From Hymenobacter sp. YIM 151500-1 (GTDB taxonomy: Bacteria; Bacteroidota; Bacteroidia; Cytophagales; Hymenobacteraceae), in assembly GCF_025979885.1 (NCBI RefSeq), contig NZ_CP110139.1:2294001-2358000 (forward strand): DNA of 64,000 nt. Direction: 5' to 3'. Positions 26,243 through 34,967 of the stretch are shown here, piece by piece. Every line of letters begins with the position of its first letter. Position 1 is the first letter of the stretch. Below the pieces are notes generated by a model. That model did no database searches and had not been told where the DNA came from. It saw nothing but the letters and a program-made list of their open reading frames with translations. Position numbers and translations under genes: made by a program.

Positions 26243-27445
26243 ATGCGCCGCCTCATTTATCTTCCTCTCAGCTTCTGCTCCCTACTCTTGCTTCTTACAA
26301 CCGCGGCGCTGCTCACGGCCTGCCAGTCGCGGCCCGAGGCGGGGGCTTCGGCGGCGCCGGCTGAGGCTGCCCGGCCGGCGGCTTCCTCCCCCAATCAGGT
26401 GCAGCTAACGCCGGCCCAGGCCGAGGCGGCGGGGCTGGAGTTGGGTTCGTTTACCTGGCAGAATGTGGCTTCGGCCGTGCGGGCTTCGGGGGTGGTGGAT
26501 GTGCCGCCCCAGCACCGGGCGTCCATCAGCGCGGTGCTGGGTGGCTACGTGCACACCGTGGCGGTGCTGCCCGGCCAGGCCGTGCGCCGGGGCGGCACCG
26601 TGGCCGTGCTCCGCCACCCCGACTACATCAAGCTCCAGCAGGACTATTTGCAGACCAAGGCCCGCGTTACGTTTTTGCAGCAGGAGCAGCGCCGCCAGCA
26701 GGTGCTGAACGCCGAAGACGTGGGCGCCCGCCGCAAGCTGGAGCAAGCCGAAAGTGAGCTACGCTCCGAAACCGCCCGGCTCCGCGCCACCGCGGCCCAG
26801 CTACGCCTGCTCGGCCTGTCTCTGGCTCGCCTCGACCGAGGTACCATCGTGCCGGAGGTGCCGCTAGTGTCGCCGATTGGGGGATACGTGACGGAAGTGC
26901 GCATCAACCCCGGCCAGTACGTAAACCCGCAAGATGTGCTGGTGGAAGTAGTGAACCGCTCCGACCTGCATCTGGAGCTACAAGTGTTTGAGCGTGATAT
27001 TGCCCGCGTCCGGAATGGCCAGCGCATCCTGTTTACGCTACCCAGCCGGGGCAGCGCCGAGCAGCTCACGGCCCGCGTGTTTTTGGTGGGCAAGGCCTTC
27101 GACGCCGAGAAGCGCACCGTGAGCGTGCACGCCCACCTGGAGCCGCCCGGCACCGATGTGCTGCCCGGCCAGTACGTCACCGCCCAGATTCAAACCGACG
27201 GCACCCGCCAGCGCACCCTCCCCGAAGACGCCCTCATCCAGGCCGGCGACATCAGCTACATCTTCGCCCGCACCAGCACCTCTCCACTCACCTTTGGCCG
27301 CTACCCCGTTCGCGCCACCCCCACGCCCAGCGGCGAAGTAGCCGTCGTCCCGCTTGAGCCCATTGCCGACACCACTCACCTGGTCCGGCGCGGCGCATAC
27401 TTCTTGGATGCCGAGCTGAGGAAAGGCCAGGACGAGGAGGAGTAG
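26243..27445 (+). CDS. Metal-efflux membrane-fusion protein (CusB/CzcB-like), lipoprotein
   Basis: 400 residues from the ATG at 26243. Lipoprotein signal LLTAC with Cys27, then an Ala/Pro linker. Adaptor domains: lipoyl half (DVPPQHRASISAVLGGYV, LPGQAVRRGGTVAVL), a helical hairpin (130-185), lipoyl half (VPLVSPIGGYVTEVRINPGQ) and barrel domains, with DVLPGQYVTAQI near the C-terminus. It links the CusA-like pump to the TolC protein. The order leader-A-C-B with repeats in each gap is unusual but functional completeness is clear. Confidence 0.93.
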   Translation: MRRLIYLPLSFCSLLLLLTTAALLTACQSRPEAGASAAPAEAARPAASSPNQVQLTPAQAEAAGLELGSFTWQNVASAVRASGVVDVPPQHRASISAVLGGYVHTVAVLPGQAVRRGGTVAVLRHPDYIKLQQDYLQTKARVTFLQQEQRRQQVLNAEDVGARRKLEQAESELRSETARLRATAAQLRLLGLSLARLDRGTIVPEVPLVSPIGGYVTEVRINPGQYVNPQDVLVEVVNRSDLHLELQVFERDIARVRNGQRILFTLPSRGSAEQLTARVFLVGKAFDAEKRTVSVHAHLEPPGTDVLPGQYVTAQIQTDGTRQRTLPEDALIQAGDISYIFARTSTSPLTFGRYPVRATPTPSGEVAVVPLEPIADTTHLVRRGAYFLDAELRKGQDEEE

Positions 27446-27503
27446 CTTCGATTGAAGCGCAAGCTGATGGAGCTACAGTGTGTGGCCAATAAACAGTATA
27501 CAG

Positions 27504-27608
27504 AAAGACCGTCATGCTGAGCTTGCCGAAGCATCTCTACCGGAGGTAATTCCAATCGTGCGGACGGAGCGGGAGAGATGCTTCGACTGCGCTCAGCATG
27601 ACGGTCTT
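27504..27608. repeat. Family-A palindromic repeat, compact copy
   Basis: Inverted arms: AAAGACCGTCATGCTGAGC from about 27504, and GCTCAGCATGACGGTCTTTT ending at 27609. Inner pair GAAGCATCTCTACCG / GAGAGATGCTTCGAC. Sits between two convergent genes and could act as a bidirectional terminator. Confidence 0.85.
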
Positions 27609-27633
27609 TTTTGCTCTCTTTACAACGAGCAAC

Positions 27634-29256
27634 CTACTCTCCAAGTCGCCGGCGCAGCTCCTGGACTTCGCGCTCCAGGTCCAGGGTGCGGAACATGACT
27701 TTGGCTTCGAGGTCGGAATAGGCGCGCTCCAGCTGGTCCTGGAGCTGCTTTTGCTCGGTTACATCGGTGTTAGTGCCGCACCAGCGCACTACCTGGCCGG
27801 CCTCGTTGTGCACGGGCAGGGCGCGGCTCAAGAACCAGCGGTACTCGCCGTCGTGGCGGCGCAGGGGGAAGGTGTCCTCCCACTTTTCACCGCTCGCCAC
27901 GGCGGCCCGGAAGCCCTCTGTCACGCGCTCCACGTGGTTGGGGTCGTGGACTTGCTGCCAGCCCCAGCCACGCATCTGGTCCAGCGTAGTGCCCGTGAAG
28001 CGAAACCACCGGTCGTTGTACCAGAAGATGCTACCGGTTTCGTCGGCCATCCAGGCCAGTTGCGGAATGGCGTTGGCCAGGGTCATAAACTCCGCTTCCC
28101 GCTCCCGCAGGGCAAACTCCTGGAGCTTTTGGTCGTGAATGTCGGTGCAGGTGCCAAACCACTTCACGATGTAGCCGGCCTCGTCGCGCACGGGCAGGGC
28201 CTGGCCCAGGAACCAGCGGTAGGAGTCGTCTTTGGCCTTGAAGCGGTACTCGATTTCGTAAAACTCGCCCGTAGCCAGCGAGTGGCCCCAGCGCTGCCGG
28301 GCCCGCTGCCGGTCGTCGGGGTGCAGCAGGTTGTTCCACATATCGGACCCGATGCTGTCCTTAAGGGTGTAGCCCGTAAAGTCAATCCAGCGCTGGTTGA
28401 AGTAGGTGTGGAAGCCCGTGGGGTCGGTCAGCCACACCAGCTGCGGAATGTACTCGGTAACCATGCGGAACTCCTGCTCACTGGCCGCCAGGCGGGCAGC
28501 GGTGCTTTTCTGCTCGCTGCTATCGAGGCAGAACGATACGCCCTCGGTACCGCCGGGCTCCAGCAGGGAGCCGGCCAGCAGCACCGGCACCCGCCGGCCG
28601 TCGCGCAGCACATACTCTTTCTCAAACGGCCGGTGCGTGCCCGTACGCCGCAGCTCTGCAATAATGCGCTCCTCCTCGGCCATGCCTTCGGGCGGAGTAA
28701 GGGCCCTCCAGTCGACGAGGCCGGCTTGCAGCTCTTCGCGGGTGTAGCCAATCAGGCGCAGGTACTGGTCGTTGGCGTCGAGCACGCGGCTGCTGTTCAG
28801 GTCCCAGAACAGCACCCCAATCACGTCCGACTCCAGCAGGCGCTGCAAGTGCAGGCTGCGGCGCTTGGCTTCGGTGATGTCGGTGATGGTGCCGATGAAG
28901 CGCAGGGCCTGGGTGCGGTCTTCGTTGAAGAACACCCGGCCCGTGGCCCGCACCCAGCGCAGCCGGCCACCGTCTTCCAGGCCCACCGTGCGGTATTCAA
29001 TGTCGTACTCGCCCGTGCCGGCCGGGTCAAGCGCCTGGGCTACCACAGCATCGGTGCGGGCCCGGTCGTCGGGGTGCAGGCCGGCCAGAAAGCGGGCGTA
29101 GTCGACCGTGGCGGTAGGCGGCAGCCCAAACAGCTCCTTGCAGCGGTCCGACCAGAGCAGCTCCCCGGTCAGGAGGTTGAGGTCCCAAGTGCCGATGCCG
29201 GCGGCTTCCACTGCGGTGTGCAAACGCTCGTAATTGCTGGTGCTTTCGGAGTTCAT
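27634..29256 (-). CDS. PAS-domain protein with four PAS/PAC units and no output domain
   Basis: 540 residues, cytoplasmic. Four consecutive PAS/PAC units at about 8-130, 135-255, 262-385 and 390-508; the PAC ends are recognisable as ITDITEAKRR, SEQKS, CTDIHDQKL and NTDVTEQKQL. PAS3 and PAS4 carry the F/YNQRWIDFTG and YNDRWFRFTG signature. After PAS4 only a short coiled coil follows (QLERAYSDLEAKVMFRTLDL...), with no HisKA, HATPase, GGDEF or other output. Typical PAS kinases would continue here. It may feed a signal to a separate protein through the coiled coil. Monocistronic or co-transcribed with the small gene just upstream (29286). Confidence 0.9.
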   Translation of the reverse strand: MNSESTSNYERLHTAVEAAGIGTWDLNLLTGELLWSDRCKELFGLPPTATVDYARFLAGLHPDDRARTDAVVAQALDPAGTGEYDIEYRTVGLEDGGRLRWVRATGRVFFNEDRTQALRFIGTITDITEAKRRSLHLQRLLESDVIGVLFWDLNSSRVLDANDQYLRLIGYTREELQAGLVDWRALTPPEGMAEEERIIAELRRTGTHRPFEKEYVLRDGRRVPVLLAGSLLEPGGTEGVSFCLDSSEQKSTAARLAASEQEFRMVTEYIPQLVWLTDPTGFHTYFNQRWIDFTGYTLKDSIGSDMWNNLLHPDDRQRARQRWGHSLATGEFYEIEYRFKAKDDSYRWFLGQALPVRDEAGYIVKWFGTCTDIHDQKLQEFALREREAEFMTLANAIPQLAWMADETGSIFWYNDRWFRFTGTTLDQMRGWGWQQVHDPNHVERVTEGFRAAVASGEKWEDTFPLRRHDGEYRWFLSRALPVHNEAGQVVRWCGTNTDVTEQKQLQDQLERAYSDLEAKVMFRTLDLEREVQELRRRLGE

Positions 29257-29285
29257 GCGGCAATAAAAAAAAAGAGGGACGAAGC

Positions 29286-29645
29286 TCAGGCCTGCACCAG
29301 CTGAACTTCCATCCCCGACATAAAATACAGATTAAGCTGGCTGCTGAGGCCATCGGCCGAGCGGCGCAGGCGCGTAATTAGGGCGCGGGTGTGCTCCTGG
29401 GCCACTTCCAGCTCCAGGTACGGCCGGCCCAGCACTTCGTCGCGCTGCACCCGCCACTGGCCTTGTTCCTCGTAGTCATCGGCGGCTACCTTCAAGTGGC
29501 CCGTCCGGAGCTGAAACCGGTCGGCGCGGGCCAGGGGGCTGTGTGGGTCGGTACGGTTCAGCACCCGGTCGGCTACGCGCCACTCCCCGGCCAGGTACTC
29601 GTCGGGCAGTTGCTGCAGGTTGATGTCGAACAACAATTCGGACAT
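29286..29645 (-). CDS. Hypothetical small protein upstream of the PAS protein
   Basis: 119 residues, no signal or membrane helix. Contains LAGEWRVADRV, KVAADDYEEQGQWRVQRDEVLG and a C-terminal half with several strands. Not recognised. Same strand as and 29 bp from the PAS gene, so the two may be one operon. Confidence 0.6.
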   Translation of the reverse strand: MSELLFDINLQQLPDEYLAGEWRVADRVLNRTDPHSPLARADRFQLRTGHLKVAADDYEEQGQWRVQRDEVLGRPYLELEVAQEHTRALITRLRRSADGLSSQLNLYFMSGMEVQLVQA

Positions 29646-29796
29646 GGACGCGGGATACGAGCACTGCGGTGTGCTCAGCAGAGAAACGGGAACAGCTGAT
29701 CAGAACGTACCGGCCTACAACTACGGGGCGCGGGGAAAGTTTCGGCGCTGGTGTAGCGCACACCTGCGGGCGCCGCCGGCCAGCGGGCAAACACAA

Positions 29797-29820
29797 CGCC
29801 CCGGCCTAGGGACCGGGGCG
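29797..29820 (-). terminator. Hairpin after the serine tRNA genes
   Basis: Stem CGCCCCGG / CCGGGGCG (29797-29804, 29813-29820). The T tract on the minus strand is interrupted (TTGTGTTTG). Probable terminator of the tRNA pair. Confidence 0.5.
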
Positions 29821-29853
29821 CTGCTTGGTTTCTGACGTGTTCGGGGTGCTGTG

Positions 29854-29938
29854 CAGAGGAGGAGGGATTCGAACCCCCGGAGGTGTTACCCTCAACGGTT
29901 TTCAAGACCGCCGCAATCGACCACTCTGCCACTCCTCT
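29854..29938 (-). tRNA. tRNA-Ser (anticodon TGA)
   Basis: 85 nt on the minus strand. Acceptor stem AGAGGAG pairs perfectly with CTCCTCT; anticodon loop CTTGAAA gives TGA; a long variable arm and T loop TTCGAAT fit a class II serine tRNA. CCA is not encoded. Confidence 0.95.
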
Positions 29939-30013
29939 AAGTGGGACAAACTACATGCTCCACCGAAACACGTCAAGAAAAAAGGCTTTCTCACGCATTG
30001 AAAAAGCCTTGTG

Positions 30014-30100
30014 CAGAGAGGGGGGGATTCGAACCCCCGATACCGTTGCCGGTATAACGGATTTCGAATCCGTCGCATTCGACCACTCTGCCACCTCTCT
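30014..30100 (-). tRNA. tRNA-Ser (anticodon CGA)
   Basis: 87 nt on the minus strand, upstream of the TGA-Ser gene in the same direction. Acceptor AGAGAGG with CCTCTCT; anticodon loop TTCGAAA gives CGA; long variable arm typical of serine tRNA. Confidence 0.95.
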
Positions 30101-30218
30101 GTAAGGCCCAAAACGAGTGGTTTGGGATGGCAAAAGTAGAAAGCAAAATCTATTGCGCAATACCGGGCCGCAAGTTTTCTTTTCCGGGCTGCTTGCCCCG
30201 CGCTTACTCACCCTGGCC

Positions 30219-31172
30219 CTACGCGGGGTGCGGTACCCGGCGTTGCTGCCCGGTTACCACGTCAATGCTGACGTTGACTTCAAAGCCCAGAATCAGGGTC
30301 ATGCACACGAAATCCAGCCACACCATAAAGCCCACCAGCGTGCCAATGGAGCCATAGAAGTGGTTGTAGGAGTCGAAAATCTTGATGTAGAGAATGAACA
30401 GAAACGACACCAGGAAAATCAGCAGCGTAGCTACCACCGACCCCGCCGACACGAACCGCCACTTGCGGTGCACCGGCGGCACGTAGTAGTACACCAGGCT
30501 GGTCGTGAGCAGGAACAGCCCCACCACCGAGCCGTAGCGCAACAGGGCAATAAGCTGGTTGGTTAGCCGCTCAGGCACGATTTCGTGGTACACCAGCGCA
30601 TCAATGATGTAAGTACCGAAGAAAATGCCCGCCACCGCAAACAGCAGCACCGACGACAGCACCACCGTCAGCAGCGTAGCAATGACGCGCTTACGCACGT
30701 ACGTACGCTTTTTAAACGTGGGGTACTTTTTCTCAAACGCGTCGAGCAGGGCCATGATGCCGTTGGAGCTGAGCACCAGGGCCGTGGCAAAACCAAACGA
30801 GAGTAGCCCGCCATGCGGAATGTTCACGATGTCCTCAATGGTACCGGAAATAGCCACGTACATCTCCCGCGGAATCAAATCGGCCAGGAACTGTAGAATG
30901 TCCTGGTTCAGGTTCGGAACGGGGATGTAAGGAATGAGCGTGAACAAGAAGATGATGGTGGGGAAGATGGCAATGGTGAAGTTGAAGGCCATGTAAGAAG
31001 CCCGCTTGGCAATACCATCCAGCTTGATTTCCTGCAAAAGCCGGTCTACCACATCGTACACCGAGGCCTGCCCACCGTTGAAGCGCAGGCGCTTGAGCCA
31101 CACAATAAAGCGGCGGTAGCGGCGGCCGCGCCGCACATCCGGCAACCGATACCGGCGAACAGGGAGGCGCAT
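30219..31172 (-). CDS. YihY/virulence factor BrkB family membrane protein
   Basis: 317 residues. A basic N-terminus (to residue 30) is followed by six membrane helices at about 60-85, 115-140, 163-188, 205-228, 240-265 and 275-295. Family marks are GIAKRASYMAFNFTIAIFP and the later Tyr-rich YYYVPPVHRKWRFVSAGSVVA and SIGTLVGFMVWLDFVC. Members are inner-membrane proteins once misnamed RNase BN; their function is unsettled. Single gene. Confidence 0.93.
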   Translation of the reverse strand: MRLPVRRYRLPDVRRGRRYRRFIVWLKRLRFNGGQASVYDVVDRLLQEIKLDGIAKRASYMAFNFTIAIFPTIIFLFTLIPYIPVPNLNQDILQFLADLIPREMYVAISGTIEDIVNIPHGGLLSFGFATALVLSSNGIMALLDAFEKKYPTFKKRTYVRKRVIATLLTVVLSSVLLFAVAGIFFGTYIIDALVYHEIVPERLTNQLIALLRYGSVVGLFLLTTSLVYYYVPPVHRKWRFVSAGSVVATLLIFLVSFLFILYIKIFDSYNHFYGSIGTLVGFMVWLDFVCMTLILGFEVNVSIDVVTGQQRRVPHPA

Positions 31173-31285
31173 TTGGTTAGGGTCTTAGGGACTTGGGGGC
31201 TAGGGGCTTAGTAGGCAGTTTCGCTCTATCTGAGGTCCGCTTATTGAAGCATCTTGCCAAAAGCAGAGGATAACCTGAATCGTCA

Positions 31286-31328
31286 GGCTCCCCCTCTCCT
31301 TTTCGGAGAGGGGGCCGGGGGGTGAGGC
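31286..31328. repeat. Family-B repeat, single copy
   Basis: CTCCCCCTCTCCTTTTCGGA hairpin and following GGGGGTGAGG, as in 21270-21326, just 3' of the thioesterase gene. Confidence 0.75.
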
Positions 31329-31341
31329 GAACCGTTAGAAC

Positions 31342-31830
31342 TCACTTCTTCAGAAACGCCGCGGGAGCTGGAGCATCGGCGGGCGTCTTGGGGGGCGTGA
31401 GGGGGCCGGCGGTTTCGTCGTCGGTGAAGTAGGGAGCCAGCTTGGCCTGGATGTGCTGTGGCACGGGCACGGGGCGGCCTGTAGTCATGCTCACGAACAC
31501 CATCAACGTGTGGCCTTCGGTGAGCAGTTCCTGGGCCTCGTTGTAGATTTCGTACTCGAACAGCACCCGCGAGCCTTCGGCAGGCTGCTTCAGCAAGAGG
31601 CGTACCGTGAGCAAGTCGTCGTAGCGGGCGGGGCGGCGGAAGCGGGTCCGCAGCTCTCCCACCGGCATCCCCACGCCATCGGCTTCCAGGTCTTTGTAGC
31701 TGATGCCCAGCTGCCGGAACGCCTCGGTGCGGCACACCTCAAAGTAGGCCGCGTAGTTGCCGTGATACACGTACCCCATTTGGTCCGTCTCGGCGTACCG
31801 CACGCGGATGTGGGTGTCGGATTGATACAT
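31342..31830 (-). CDS. Acyl-CoA thioesterase, 4-hydroxybenzoyl-CoA thioesterase (YbgC-like) family
   Basis: 162 residues. Hot-dog fold enzyme that hydrolyses short or medium acyl-CoA esters in the cytoplasm. The catalytic region VRYAETDQMGYVYHGNYAAYFE is diagnostic (Asp at about residue 17). Continues with VGELRTRFRRPARYDDLLTV. The last 30 residues are a Pro/Ala tail. The gene lies downstream of mltG in the same direction, but a repeat (31835-31956) separates them. Confidence 0.93.
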   Translation of the reverse strand: MYQSDTHIRVRYAETDQMGYVYHGNYAAYFEVCRTEAFRQLGISYKDLEADGVGMPVGELRTRFRRPARYDDLLTVRLLLKQPAEGSRVLFEYEIYNEAQELLTEGHTLMVFVSMTTGRPVPVPQHIQAKLAPYFTDDETAGPLTPPKTPADAPAPAAFLKK

Positions 31831-31834
31831 AAGG

Positions 31835-31956
31835 AAATGTGCGTAATGTGAAAAATGTGGTCAAAATGTGCAGAATGAAATGCGGTATGGTGCACCAAGT
31901 GCAGCACCTATTTTTCACATTATGTACATTTCATCCACATTCTCACATTATTTCAT
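31835..31956. repeat. Iterated AATGTG / CACATT inverted repeat
   Basis: About 31835-31880 holds four spaced AATGTG words; 31910-31956 holds the complementary words (CACATT, TACATT, CACATT, CACATT). Together they can fold into an AT-rich imperfect hairpin covering the gap between mltG and the thioesterase gene. The mltG stop codon lies in the right arm. Confidence 0.7.
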
Positions 31957-33027
31957 GATTCCACTGCGCGTTAGGGCCGCTTGGTAGCGGCGGGCGTTTA
32001 CCAGGTGCTCCTGCTCGGTGCGGGCGAAGGCGTGGTAGCCGCTGAAGTCCTCTTTGGCGCAGAAGTACAGGTAGTTGTGCTGCTCGGGGTTGAGCACGGC
32101 GTCGATGCTGGCAATGCTGGGCAGGTTAATGGGGCCGGGCGGCAGGCCGCCGTACTTATAGGTGTTGTAGGGCGAGTCTTTGGTCAGGTGCACGTTGAGC
32201 ACCCGCTTGATGCCGAAGTCGCCGTTGGCGTACACCACGGTGGGGTCGGCTTGCAGCTTCATGCCGCGCCGGAGGCGGTTGAGGTAGACGCCGGCCACGC
32301 GGGGCCGCTCGTCGGGGTGCTGCTGTTGCTCGGCCTCCACGATGCTGGCCAGGGTGCTAACCTCGGCACGGCTCAGGCCCAGCGCCTTGCGCTTAGCGTC
32401 ACGGGCCGGCGTCCAGAACTTCTCGTATTCCTTCTTCATGCGCTGCATGAGCTTGTCGGCCGAGGTGTTCCAGTACAGCTCGTAGGTGTTGGGGATGAAC
32501 ATGGTCAGGATGCTCGTCGTGTCGAAGCCCAGGCTCTTGGTGTAGCTGGGGCTGCGCAAAAGCGAGTCGAGGGTGCGGGCGGGCACGTCGACTTGGGCTG
32601 CCAGGCGGCTCACGAGGTCCTGGCGCAAGCGCACCGTGTTAAACGTGAGTTGCAGCGGCGACTGAGACCCGCTCTTGAGCACGTTGAGTAGCTGGCGGTT
32701 GGTCAGGCCTTCCTTCAGCTCGTAGTTGCCGGGCTTTACGGCGCCCGGTTGGTCGTACTTCATCAGGCGGGCCACGAAGCGCAGACTCAGCTTGTCTACC
32801 ACGGCCCCGGTCTGCTCGATGCGGCTCAGCGCCGTTTTCCAGTCGGCCCCGCGCGGAATCAGCACGTAGGTGCGCTGGCCTTTGGTTTCAATGTTGGGCG
32901 TAAAGAATACCTGGTAGAAATAGTAGGAAAACGTAACCAGCAGCAGCCCGATGATGCCCGTGGCGTAGGCAAAACGCTTGCGGCGCTTCAGGGCGCGGGC
33001 TTTGTAGTCGATGCGGGTTGTAGTCAT
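31948..33027 (-). CDS. mltG: Endolytic transglycosylase MltG
   Basis: 359 residues from the ATG at 33027. Inner-membrane murein transglycosylase that cuts nascent glycan strands and sets their length. A single membrane helix (20-40) is preceded by a basic cytoplasmic tail. A LysM-like region about 45-125 leads to the YceG catalytic domain with [12 protein letters not shown] and the catalytic glutamate E231 in [18 protein letters not shown] and [18 protein letters not shown] are also diagnostic. Confidence 0.95.
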   Translation of the reverse strand: MTTTRIDYKARALKRRKRFAYATGIIGLLLVTFSYYFYQVFFTPNIETKGQRTYVLIPRGADWKTALSRIEQTGAVVDKLSLRFVARLMKYDQPGAVKPGNYELKEGLTNRQLLNVLKSGSQSPLQLTFNTVRLRQDLVSRLAAQVDVPARTLDSLLRSPSYTKSLGFDTTSILTMFIPNTYELYWNTSADKLMQRMKKEYEKFWTPARDAKRKALGLSRAEVSTLASIVEAEQQQHPDERPRVAGVYLNRLRRGMKLQADPTVVYANGDFGIKRVLNVHLTKDSPYNTYKYGGLPPGPINLPSIASIDAVLNPEQHNYLYFCAKEDFSGYHAFARTEQEHLVNARRYQAALTRSGIMK

Positions 33028-33341
33028 GCGAAAAAAAGAATGTGGCAAGACGGCGGCGCCGTGGTAAAGGAAAGAGGGAGACCAGCAGGAATGCTACCAG
33101 CTCAAAAGTACGGGTTCTGCTTTTCACCCTGTTTTCAAATCTATAGGCGGCGGCGCAGGGCTCTATAATCCCATGAGGCCGAAGGCGTTGCAATTCATCG
33201 CAAAATTACCTGCTGCCGCCAGCTTCGCTTTCGGCGCAATTTGTTCGTATGCGTACCAGATACCTGGTACACCGCGTACCTTGCCCGGACTGGCCCGGCA
33301 GGCCGCAGTTCCGTCCTCTTCACTCATTCTACCCCCATGCT
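33028..33341. other. Divergent intergenic region mltG/tsaC
   Basis: No gene is supported. The only recognisable signal is a GCGTACCTTGC box at 33274-33284 on the plus strand for tsaC. A short AT-rich patch (TCTATAATC) lies near 33164. Confidence 0.4.
33274..33284 (+). promoter_or_regulatory. GCGTACCTTGC box upstream of tsaC
   Basis: Same 11-mer as at 3382-3392 and 6002-6012; here 57 bp before the ATG at 33342. Confidence 0.45.
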
Positions 33342-33971
33342 ATGGCTGCAACTCTGCTTCGCATTCATCCTGATAACCCGCCCATGAACCGCCTGCTCCA
33401 GGCCGTAGAAGTACTGCGCAACGGCGGCGTCATCATCTACCCCACCGATACCATCTATGGCCTGGGCTGCGACATTCACAACGCCCGCGCCGTCGAGAAG
33501 CTGTGCCGCATCAAGGGCGTGCAGCCCGAAAAAGCCAATCTGTCTTTTATCTGCTCCGACCTGGCTCACATCACCGACTACGCCAACGGCATCACCACGC
33601 CGGTATATAAGGTGCTGAAAAAGGCCCTGCCCGGCCCGTTCACGTTTATTTTCGAGGCCAGCACCAAAGCCCCGCGCTACGGCGGCGTCAAGCGCAAAAC
33701 CGTGGGCATCCGGGTGCCCGACAACAACATCTGCCTAAGCCTGGTGCGTGAGCTGGGCAACCCCATCGTCAGCACCTCCATCCACGACGAAGACGAGGTG
33801 CTGGAGTACAGCACCGACCCCGACCTGATTTACGAGAAGTACCGTCCCCTGGTGGATATGGTTATCGACGGCGGCTTCGGCAACAACATCGCCAGCACGG
33901 TCGTCGACTGCACCAACGAGGACTTCGACATCATCCGCCAAGGCGCCGGCGACATTGAGCAGTATTTGTGA
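33342..33971 (+). CDS. tsaC: L-threonylcarbamoyladenylate synthase (YrdC/Sua5 domain)
   Basis: 209 residues from the ATG at 33342. It makes threonylcarbamoyl-AMP from threonine, bicarbonate and ATP for the t6A modification at position 37 of ANN-decoding tRNAs. The family motif GGVIIYPTDTIYGLGCDIHN, then CRIKGVQPEKANLSFIC, KALPGPFTFIFEA and VGIRVPDNNICLSL are all present. A YrdC-only protein, without the Sua5 domain. The stop codon overlaps a 34-bp inverted repeat. Confidence 0.95.
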   Translation: MAATLLRIHPDNPPMNRLLQAVEVLRNGGVIIYPTDTIYGLGCDIHNARAVEKLCRIKGVQPEKANLSFICSDLAHITDYANGITTPVYKVLKKALPGPFTFIFEASTKAPRYGGVKRKTVGIRVPDNNICLSLVRELGNPIVSTSIHDEDEVLEYSTDPDLIYEKYRPLVDMVIDGGFGNNIASTVVDCTNEDFDIIRQGAGDIEQYL

Positions 33972-34069
33972 GACCTGAGACAGTGAGAGGTGAGAAGTGA
34001 GACGATGTTCTAGCGGCGCGGCCGTCAGCACGAAAGTCTCACTTCTCACCTCTCACTGTCTCAGGTCTC
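33970..34069. repeat. Perfect 34-bp inverted repeat between convergent genes
   Basis: 33970-34003 and 34036-34069 are exact inverted copies built of GTGAGA/GAGAC-like words (GAGACCTGAGACAGTGAGAG...). The stop of tsaC (33969-33971) and the last codons and stop of the acyltransferase gene (34053-34055) lie in the arms. It may serve as a bidirectional terminator, although no T tract follows. Confidence 0.9.
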
Positions 34070-34967
34070 TCTTATGTTTCCACCGCCGGTGGCTCCAGAG
34101 GTAGTCGGCGGGGGCGGACTGGATGTCGCGCTCCAGGTGGCGGGCAAAGGCTTCGGTGATGACGGTGGCGTTTTTGTTGAGGGGAGTCTGGCCATCGTGC
34201 AGCTCTGCTACTACCAGCTCGTAGTAGCCCCGGCGCAGGCGCCGGATATTCACGTAGGCCACCGGGCAGTTGAACTGCGCCGCCAGCCGGTCGGCGCCGG
34301 TGTAGAAGCTGGTTTCTTGGTGTAGAAACGTCGTCCAGTGCGGCTTATCTTCCGGGCCGGCGGCTTGGTCGCTAAGCAAACTCAGCACGCGGGCTTCGTG
34401 GCGGTGCTGCACCATATGGCGCAGGGTTTCGCGCATGGGCACCAGGTGGGCACCCGTGCGGGTGCGCAGGCGCAGCAGGAAATGCTCGAAAAACGGGTTC
34501 ATCAGCGGCTTGTACACGCCATCCACGGCTCCCTGCCGCAGCCGCAGCGCCCCCGACGTTAGAATCCATTCCCAATTGCCGGCATGAGAACCTAGGGCTA
34601 GTACCAACCGCCCTTCAGCCAGCCACCGGTCCAGCAACTCGGCATTCCGAAACTGCACCCGGCTTAGCAGCTCGGCCGGGGGCATCACGGCCAGCTTCAG
34701 AATTTCCACCATTACCTGCGAGAAATGCCGGTAGAACGTATGCGACAGGCGCTGAATTTCGGCCTCCGTTTTCTCCGGGAAGGAGTTGCGCAAGTTGGTT
34801 AGGATGACGCGGCGGCGGTAGCGCAGCACGTAGGCCAGGAGCCCGTAAATTACATTGGCCAGCCCGTACAGTACCGGCCACGGCAGCCGCGCCAGGCCCA
34901 GCAGCAGCCACTCTACGGGCCGGTAATACCATGGAAACGGCTTGGTAGGTACAGTAGCTGGGCTCAT
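34053..34967 (-). CDS. LpxL/HtrB-like lysophospholipid (lipid A) acyltransferase
   Basis: 304 residues. Inner-membrane-associated enzyme that adds a secondary acyl chain to lipid A or a related lipid. N-terminal hydrophobic region (about 18-45), then VILTNLRNSFPEKTEAEI, the HxxxxE-type catalytic motif as SHAGNWEW, and LSDQAAGPEDKPHWTTFL, all typical. Its C-terminus (RDLRQ) is encoded by the inverted repeat 33970-34069. The start overlaps the stop of the upstream gene (ATGA at 34964-34967), so the two are translationally coupled. Confidence 0.92.
   Translation of the reverse strand: MSPATVPTKPFPWYYRPVEWLLLGLARLPWPVLYGLANVIYGLLAYVLRYRRRVILTNLRNSFPEKTEAEIQRLSHTFYRHFSQVMVEILKLAVMPPAELLSRVQFRNAELLDRWLAEGRLVLALGSHAGNWEWILTSGALRLRQGAVDGVYKPLMNPFFEHFLLRLRTRTGAHLVPMRETLRHMVQHRHEARVLSLLSDQAAGPEDKPHWTTFLHQETSFYTGADRLAAQFNCPVAYVNIRRLRRGYYELVVAELHDGQTPLNKNATVITEAFARHLERDIQSAPADYLWSHRRWKHKRDLRQ

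Noticed and set aside
27598-29304. 568-codon open frame antisense to the PAS gene
   Set aside because: The opposite strand shows four well-formed PAS domains; the antisense product is His/Val/Gly-rich nonsense.
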